NCBI GenBank assembly: GCA_921293015.1
Contig: OV121086.1
Coordinates: 37,633,194-37,697,193 of the forward strand
Origin: Phorcus lineatus
Taxonomy: Eukaryota > Mollusca > Gastropoda > Trochida > Trochidae
Length of the DNA stretch: 64,000 nucleotides
Reading direction: 5' to 3'
Shown here: positions 12,301-21,300 of the stretch, in pieces
Layout of the letters: every line of letters begins with the position of its first letter
Position numbering within the stretch: the first letter of the stretch is position 1
Translations under genes and position numbers: made by a program
The notes under the pieces: model-generated
What the model saw: the letters and a program-made list of their open reading frames with translations, nothing else
Database searches by the model: none
Told to the model about the DNA's origin: nothing

Positions 12301-15300
12301 TCTTTGTTTCATGACAGCGGCGTTTTTGTTTATATATACTGATTTCAAGCATGAGTAAAAAATGATATAAGAATCTCTAAGACAATGGCGGTATTGTAAA
12401 TGAAAGAATTTGTTCATCCACCTAACCTTGTCTTGATATATGACTTATATTTAGAACGCCACTTTAACAATTTATCTCCAATTAAGCTTTAACATGTTTC
12501 TGTGTATTGCATGTCTGTGGGAGTTTATTACCACTTACCTGATATATTAATGACATACTGGTGTAGAAATATTCTTGGAAAATTATTATCTGGCTGCGTT
12601 GGGTAACTGGTAAATTGCTAATTTTAAAAAATGCTAAGAATATCTATGTGCAGCAACTGAATTACACTTTTTATCTTCAACTACACTATCATCAACTACA
12701 GTATCAGTCAGGTAGCAAGCCCAATGCATTTTATACATTGTATTACTCATTCGACAGACAACTACAGAAGCACCGACTAAAGCACCGGGCGAGTATCGAG
12801 CTGCGGGACAGTCTGCGGAAGGAAGTGGCGAAGCAGCTGAGGGTGGAGGATTCAATGAAGGAGAAGCAGGAACAACAGATGATGGACATCTCCAAACTAA
12901 ACCTGATGATCAACCAGGCCGAGGAGCAGATGGTCCGTCTCAGGAAGAGATATGAGCGGGCTGTCCAGCACCGCAACGACAGGTCAGTGACATCAAAGTA
13001 CAGAGTCACTAAGTTTAAGCAGTAGTGAATCCAAGGATTTTGAAAGGGGATTTAGGAAGTCAGGTTTAACCTACTTTAAGTTGTTCGAATTTGTAAACCT
13101 TCGTTAAATAGTCTTATAGAGGTTAAGAGTTGCATTTCTCTTTTTATCTCACTATAAACATGTTAACTAGAACCATAATGCTAATAAGTCTTTTGATCAT
13201 TTCAGAGGTATCAAGCTGATTGAAAGGAACGAAGAAGTCTGCATATTCTATGAGAAAGTTAACATTCAAGGTGAGAAGATTATTAAATAAAATATCATAA
13301 TATTTATCATATATGTAAAACAAATAGCCAAAATGCATTTAGGAATATTTTGAAAACTGCTAAATGCATTATGGTAACAGTTACATTAGCGAACAATCAT
13401 TTCATATGACACATCCAATGCTATTTCACACAGTAATTTGGGGGGCAGGATAGCACAGTGGTTAGCACGTTCGGCTTTGGATCAGGAGGTCTGTGGTTCA
13501 GAGCTAGGGGCTCTGTAACTTTTTCTGCAGTAGAGAACTGTTCTACATTAGTTAGGTTTGGGTGCAATGCTACACTTAATTCAGCGCAGTACCACCCATG
13601 CTTCGCTAGTTCCAGCCGATGCTCGCAGTTTTCACCGCAATGCACCACAATGGTGTTGCGGGCTTTCTTCCTGCAATAATACCAGCAGCCGCGATATAAG
13701 TGAAATACTCTTGAAAGCGGTGTTAAACCCCATATCACCTCACCTCAAAGTAATTTGCATGGGATATAAGTGAAATACTCTTGAAAGGGGCGTTAAACCC
13801 CATATTACCTCACCTCACCTCAAAGTAATTTGCATGAAACTCATATGCATATGACACACCATATCTCTTCTAGACCAGATGGTGCGTAACGGCGAGGTTG
13901 AGCTGAAGGCGAGAGAGGAGGAGATCCGCTTCCTCAAGATGCAGCTCAACGAGGAGAAGAGGAGCAGGGACGTTATGAGGAAGATTGAGCCAAACAAGAG
14001 GGCTTTCGAACAGGAGCTCGTCACTCTGCAGATCCAGGTTTGTACAGTATCTAATTCTTCTAAGCTTGATTTTAATTTAGGTAATTAGGTCTTTTCTTTC
14101 ATATGAGTTGCTGAAGTATAACTTACAAAATTTGATTGAGTCTTACAAGGACAATATCTTGTTATTTCCTAGAGTCAGTGTTGTGTTAAATCTAAACTTC
14201 CTTTACTGTGAAGAAAAGACATAGAATATGACTTCATGTGTTGTGTTTATGAGGAACTAGAAATAGTATAATATTGGTATAAAGGCACTTAATTTGCTAG
14301 GATTACATTGAATACAAGTTCTGTTGTTATTCTGTTTTATTCCTTACTATGTATGAACATATGTTATGTTGATGACTGTATTCATAATTTGAATTCCTGT
14401 TGAGAAATCTTGAGAATGAAGGCTTTATCAATCTTAAGATCGTAACAGAAAGAGTAATGATAAAACGTCTACATCTTGGCAGAAAGAGTAATGATAAAAA
14501 GTCTCTGTGACAAGCTGCAAATTTATGTAGATGCATAATATCTTTTACAGCTGCAACAGTGTCAAGACCGCATGTTGGAGTTGGAGAAATCTCTTGAGAA
14601 CCCATATGACACGTCCAGAGTCCGATATCTTGAGGGCAATGATCCTACACCCGCAGAAATTCAGTCAAAGGTTGAAGAGGTAATTGTTCCTGACATACAT
14701 TGAATTCTTTTTCAGAAGGGATCCTCCTTGGGGTACTATTGCATAAAATCTGTTTATTTTTGCTATATGACAGGTTGTGACTATTTTTAGAATAAAAAAT
14801 ATACAAAAACCACATTAAAAACGTGTTTCTCATATATGACCACCCTAACAGAGCCCCAAACCCTAGCGGTTGCCATAGCACCAAGGGCAGTAACTCTATT
14901 CTCACCACTTATCAATCTGTCATTGAAGAGAGAGGACGTGGTTTTCGACTTCAGAAGTTTGCTAAGTTTTTTCACGGAAGTATCTAAGAAAAGAGACATG
15001 GAGAAAGAAACAAATGTATGGTAACCTTTATTGCTAAACGTAGTTTAGAATAGGTTCGCATTTTTTCGCATTCCATCGCGTTGTGACTTAGGCTTTTCCC
15101 AAGCATTTCGAACCACGTGCTTCGTGCGTGCGCGGGAAAAGAGACAAACATGGCGGATTCTCGGAGATTGTTTTTCCCGACTAGGTGGAAAATAGATATC
15201 TTTCGTATGGAATCAGCTAATGTTTGGCACTTGATGTTATTCTTATTATGTATTAATAAGCATCTCTTTACGTCGATGGCGATCGTTTTCACCTGGTTGT

Positions 15301-18300
15301 TAACTTGATGAAAACTTTCGTTTTTTCGAGGGGCAAGCCATGTTGTTTACATGCTCTTTTTATTTCAGGCTGTGGTTGTAGTGCTTGCTTTATGAGTTGC
15401 TTTTCACTATTTATGCCGCGGCCGTTTATCTTTTAGTATCTATATATCTTAGGATTATATATTTACTTAGATTTACATATGCACTCCCCCACCCCCTCCC
15501 TTTGGTAGTTGTCAACTATCTTTCTGTTTGGCTTACAGCCGTTCAAGAAGTGCGTTGACTGTGGGTCGTCCATCCCACAAACAGATGGACACCCTAGCTG
15601 CCTTCCGTGTCTAGTGACACAAGGGCACGACGACTCGGACTGTGCTGTGTGCAAGGCCTTTTGCAATAAGACCCGTAAGAGGAGGCAGGCAGACACCATT
15701 TTCTACAAAGGGATGCTGGAGGCAGGCGAGAGTCTGCAGGGAGTGACCCCCCCATCTAAAGCTAAGGGTGGTAAGAAGAAGGCAGTCGTGTCCCCTCCGA
15801 TCCCCTCTGAAGAGAGCTCGGACTCGGAGGTGGGCACCCGGCTGTTTTCCGCTAGGGCCCTCCCAATCACCCCTACACTTGACACAATTAACTCTCTAAT
15901 TAAGGGGCAAATGAAGGGCCTGATGGGGGATCTGATGTCGGAGCTCCGCAAGGAGATTCGGGCGTCAGTTCCCCCGGCGGGTCCGGATGCCAGACCGACC
16001 GGGTCCTTCGGGACCGGGGCCGGTCCCGGGGCTGGGGCTAACCTGGGCAGGGGCCCGGGTGATGCCTTGAGCTTGCCGGAGCTGAGGGCCGGACCTAGCC
16101 GGACCCCTACCAGCACCATAACACGGGACCCCCCGAATGATCTCGAGACCGTCGAGAGGTCGGGGGGAACCGGCAACCCCAAGAGCCAGGACCCGGGCGC
16201 TGCTGCGTCCGGGTCCGCGTCTGGACCAGCTCTTCCGGGTCCTTCTCGGGAACGACCGGAGGCCGGCGGGTCTCGGTTCCGGATCCCCTTGCTTCCTTCG
16301 TTTGCTCCTCCAAGCCATTCCTCAGAAACCTCGTCCGTGCAGGGCTCGGAGGTGACGGGGGATGACTCGGAGGAGGAGATGGAGGTCGGTGGGGGTGCGG
16401 AATCGGATCCTTCCGACCGCCCAATTTCCGAAGCCTTGAGGGGGGTCCGCGACAAGTTCGCGGTAGCCTTCCCTCAGGTGGTCGTTCAAGAGAAGGAATC
16501 GGATGAGGCTGAGTTCCGTCTACCTGGTGGGGCCTTTGCCAAGCGCAAGGTCGCATAGACGCGGCTCCGCATAGTCGACAGCTTACGCACTGATGCGATC
16601 ACGCCTCTTCTGTCGGGTACCCGTACACGGTTCGATCTCCCCGAACTCAACAGGAGGTACCCGATAGGGGAGGTGGGGTTTCTGGATGTGCCGGTGGTTG
16701 ACGACGATGTGTTATCCTCGGTCAACCCGGACGCCATTGGGCTTCCGGGCCGGCGGGTGCCCCCCTTTAAGTACCAGGACCAGCTTCTGAAGCGCGCGTT
16801 CCGCTCCTTCGAGGAGACCTATCGGAATGCGGCGCAACAGTTGCGGGTCTCGGTTCACTCGGCATACCTGGCCTCCTTGCAGGCTCAGAGTATGGTTGAG
16901 GCGAAGGGGAAGGAGCAGACCGAACAGGTTCTGCTCCAAAGGCAATTGGCCGAGGTGTCGAGTTACCTGGCTCGCGACTCTATTAGGAGCGCGTCGAGCC
17001 AGGTGATGACTGCAGTGATGGGGCTGCGGAGGCTGTGGTTGAGTTGCTCATCACTCCCACAGACGACTCAGAATGCACTGCTCGCCCTCCCCTATGAACT
17101 GGGTCAAGCCCTGTTCCCGGGATCGGCGACAGTCATCAAGGACTTTGCCGAACGGCTAGAGAGGGCCAAAGCCGCCAAAGGCGGCTCGGGTCCTGCCGGG
17201 AAGCGAAAGTCCCCCTTGGAGAATCTCCCGAGTGGTCCGCCGGCCAAAGTCAAGCAATGGTGGGAGTCTTCTCTCTACCAGGGCTCTGGCAAGGGAGGTA
17301 ATCCAGGGAAGAAGGGCAAGAGCAGGAAGGGCAAGCAGCCTAAGGGCCAGCAGCCTTTTCGGGGGAAAGGGGGCTCCAACCAGGGCTCCTAATCCCTCGC
17401 CTGCTAGAGCCGGAGACCTGCCAGGGGGCCGGAGTGCCGCCGGTAGCAGGGATCCGATGCCCTTGTCCAGAGTTGGAGACCTGCCAGGGGGCCAGAGCGC
17501 CGCCGGTAGCAGGGATCCAGTGTCTCTGTCCAGAGCTCCCAGTGGGGGGCAGACTGTCCAACTTCCTGTCGGAATGGGAGAGAGTCACGTCCAACCCCTG
17601 GGTCCTGTCCACACTCAGGGAAGGGCATTTGCCTCTTTGGAAGCTTGGGCCACGGCGCACCCCGGTGCCAGCCTCCCCGGAGAAGGCAGAAGTCCTCCGT
17701 GCCGAGGTCGCAGCACTGCTCGACAAAGCGGCTATAGAGGTTGTTCCATTGGGCCAGGAAGAGACGGGTATTACTCGACTTACTTCCTGGTGACCAAGAA
17801 GGACGGAGGTTACAGGCCCATTTTGAATCTGAAGTATCTGAACAAAATGTTGGAGGTACCATCGTTCAAGATGGAGACTCTGAGGTCAGTGATAGCGTCT
17901 GTAGAGGCGGGGGATTGGCTGTCGTCAATCGACCTCAAGGATGCGTACCTCCATGTCCCAATGCACCCCCAGTTCAAGCAATACCTCAGGTTTGCTTTCG
18001 ACGGGGTGTGCTTTCAGTTTCGTGTGCTCCCCTTCGGCATCGCCACTGCGCCAAGGGTGTTCACCAAGCTGATGCTGATTCCAGCGCAAGTCGCAAGGTC
18101 GCAGGGCAGGTGTTGTCACCCATACCTGGACGACTGGTTGATCAGGGCTCTGACCAGGGCGCTGAATCAGGAAGCCACCCAGGACATTTTGAATATTCTT
18201 GTCAGACTGGGTTGGATAATAAACCTGAAGAAGTCAGACTTGGACCCCACGCAAGACCTAGTGTTCTTGGGGGCTCGGTTCGACACGGCACGGGGCACGG

Positions 18301-21300
18301 TTTCGTTGGCCCCAGACCGTGTGGGCAAGGTGGTTCAGACCACACAGCACTTCCTGCAGTCACCAGACCACTCCGCGCGGACTTGGCTCCGTTTGCTGGG
18401 GAATATGGCGGCGACTGTGGATGTGGTCTGGAGAGCTCGGCTGAGAATGAGACCAGTCCAACAGGCTTTGGCGGGATTGTGGTCTCATGCCGAGAGTCTG
18501 GAGCGGTCAGTGTCCATTCCGGGGTGGCTTACCACTCATCTGGAATGGTGGCTGAAAGAGGACAACCTGTCGAGGGGTCTACCTCTGGAGGCCCCGTTGC
18601 CGACGGTGACAGTTCAGACGGACGCTTCCCTCTCAGGTTGGGGGGGAGTCCTGGGGGACCACTCAGCTTCGGGCCTGTGGTCCCTGGACGAGTCCAGGAT
18701 GCACATCAATGTGCTGGAACTGAGGGCGGTGAGGAATGTGTTCAAGCACTTCCTACGTCTGATACAGGGTCAGGCGGTACGTCTAGAAATGGACAATCAG
18801 ACCGCCATGACGTATATTGCGAAACAGGGAGGAACGGTGTCCCCAGCTCTCCTCCAGGAGGCGTGGCAGTTCCTGCTCTGGTGCGATCAGTACAACGTAC
18901 GGGTGACGCCAGTGTACCTTCCGGGAGTGGACAATGTCCGAGCGGACGCCTTGTCCCGGCGCATCTTGGCACCGTACGAATGGATGCTCCACCGGGAGAT
19001 ATTCGGGCTTATCTCCCAGTTGTACGGGTCGTTCCAGGTGGATCTGTTTGCGTCCGGAGTGACGAATCAGACACCGGTGTTCTGTTCCAGGATACCAGAC
19101 CCAAAAGCTCTGGCCTCAGACGCCTTCGCAATAGACTGGACCGGCAGGGTGCTGTGGGCGTTTCCGCCTACGCCCCTGATTCCCAGGGTCCTGTTGCAGT
19201 TAGGCAGGCAGCCTCCACAGCTGTTGGTCCTCATGACACCGCTGTGGACGGCCCAGAGTTGGTTCCCGTCGGTTCTCAGATATCTGGTACAGCCTCCTTT
19301 ACTGTTACCATGTCTGCCAGATCTGCTGACGCAGGAGGGGGCGCCACACCCGAACCCCAGGGTTCAGTGGGTGGCTTGGCCTCTGTCCGGAATCGCCTCC
19401 AGGAGAGCGGTATTCCTGCACGAGTTGCAGACACAATACTGGCTTCGAGGAGGGATTCAACGAACGTTCAATACGAGGATAGATGGGCCTGCTATGCGCG
19501 CTGGTGTGGCAATAGAGGGCTACTCGATCCCTTTTCTGCGGGTTTAGTGCCGGTACTCGAGTTTTTACAGTCCAGACTGGACGATGGCTTAGCCGCCTCG
19601 ACGGTCAGGGGGTACTCGACGGCCATTGCCGCATTCCACATACCGGTGGATGGAGCCCTGTTGGGTAGTCATCCGATGGTCCAGCGTTTCCTAGCAGGTG
19701 TGGACAGGATCCGACCGCCGGTGCGGAGGATCAGCCCTACTTGGGAACTAGCAAAAGTGCTTGATTGGCTGTCAGGTCCGTCCTTTAGAGACCTTAGTAC
19801 AGTTTCACTGCAGTTGCTCACATGGAAGACGGCTTTCTTGGTGGCGGTTACGTCAGGCAGGCGGGTAGGGGATATTCACGCAATGTCCTCGGATCCCGAG
19901 CTGACTGTCTTTCATAAGGACAGAGTCAGCATTAGACTGCCTGACTCGTACCGACCGAAGGTGGATCATTCCTTCCATGTGTCGGCCCCTATTGAGCTAC
20001 CGGCGATGCTTCAGCCGGCAGCGTCGGGGGCGAGGTCGGCGCAGCCCCACATCCTTGATGTGCGTCGCACCCTCAAACAATATCTTAAGAGAACAAAGGA
20101 AATCCGTAAGGATAAGCAATTGTTCTGTTGCTATGGCGGCAATAAAGCCGGTCTCGCAGCTACGAAACAGACCATCTCCAGATGGATCGTTTCGGCAATT
20201 TGTCTGGGCTACATCCATAAGGGGTTACAGCCCCCTGAAGGTTTAAAAGCTCATTCGGTCAGGGCGGTAGCGACCTCTAAGGCGTATACTGCGGCACTGC
20301 CCATTGAAGAGATCTGCTCCGCAGCTGTCTGGAGTCGGCCTAGCACGTTCATCAGACATTATCAGCTTGACAAGCACTCAAGTGAGCGTGCTCGGGTTGG
20401 CAAGGTGGTTCTCTCCAGTGGGCAGAGTCGTACACCCTCTAACTGATTGAGTTTTTATGGGTTACGATGATCATGTTGGTTGTGGTACTAACGTACTAAT
20501 TTTAACAACACTGCATTTTTTGGGCTCTGGCGGAAGACACCCGGTGGGTGATTCTGCGCTGGGGTTAATTACTAGACTTAAAAGAACGTCCCTAGTCCCT
20601 TCTTTTGAAAGAAAGGGGGGGGGGGGGCGGGTATTTGGCTTAAAGTCTGTATTTGGGCGTCTTTAGCCCTAATCAGTAGATTCCCAGGTCATCACTGCGC
20701 TCTCAAGAGCTACGATGTGACAAGTCACGTGATGTGGTGAGTGTTTCTGATTATATTCCTTGTACGATGTGTGTTGCAGACAGAATACCACTTCCAGGAT
20801 ATTGATCTCTGGGAGTCTGTTTTTATGCAATAGTACCCCAAGGAGGATCCCTTCTGAAAAAGAATCGAACAAACCTGCAGAGGTTTCAGATTCTTTGAAG
20901 AGGATCCTCCTTGGGGTAGGGCCACCCACCTCCCCTTATTCTGTCTGGTATGCTAGATTGATAAGTGGTGAGAATAGAGTTACTGCCCTTGGTGCTATGG
21001 CAACCGCTAGGGTTTGGGGCTCTGTTAGGGTGGTCATATATGAGAAACACGTTTTTAATGTGGTTTTTGTATATTTTTTATTCTAAAAATAGTCACAACC
21101 TGTCATATAGCAAAAATAAACAGATTTTATGCAATAGTACCCCAAGGAGGATCCTCTTCAAAGAATCTGAAACCTCTGCAGGTTTGTTCGAGTTTTGTGT
21201 TAAATCAATCTCCACTTTCTGTGATCTGACATGAAACTTGAAACAAATGTACTGTACTTTTGGTACAACGTTTTTTATATTGTTATTCATTTTAGTTACT

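Larger units (their letters stand above)
14704..21191 (+). mobile_element. DIRS-type tyrosine-recombinase retrotransposon, complete element
   Basis: A 6.49-kb GC-rich island in an AT-rich intron, with all DIRS hallmarks. It has inverted terminal repeats of 200 bp (14719-14918 and 20955-21154), short unique end extensions, an internal complementary region (20821-20918) containing the complement of both ends joined head to tail, and overlapping ORFs for a gag-like protein, reverse transcriptase/RNase H and a tyrosine recombinase. Boundaries come from the internal region: its left half matches inward from A14704 and its right half matches up to A21191, with that A shared, as expected for recombination through a circular junction without target duplication. 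It sits 24 bp downstream of the exon 16 donor of CCDC146, in the same orientation. The apparently identical terminal repeats indicate a recent insertion. One in-frame stop in ORF1 is the only evident lesion. Confidence 0.95.

Noticed and set aside
15703..16455. 250-codon open frame on the minus strand
   Set aside because: It lies fully antisense to the GC-rich, proline/glycine-rich part of DIRS ORF1 and has no domain; it is a shadow of codon bias.
17741..19309. Upstream extension of the recombinase frame to 901 codons
   Set aside because: This part is out of frame with, and fully overlaps, the clear reverse transcriptase. It reads as low-complexity shadow sequence, so the recombinase is taken to start at ATG 19310.
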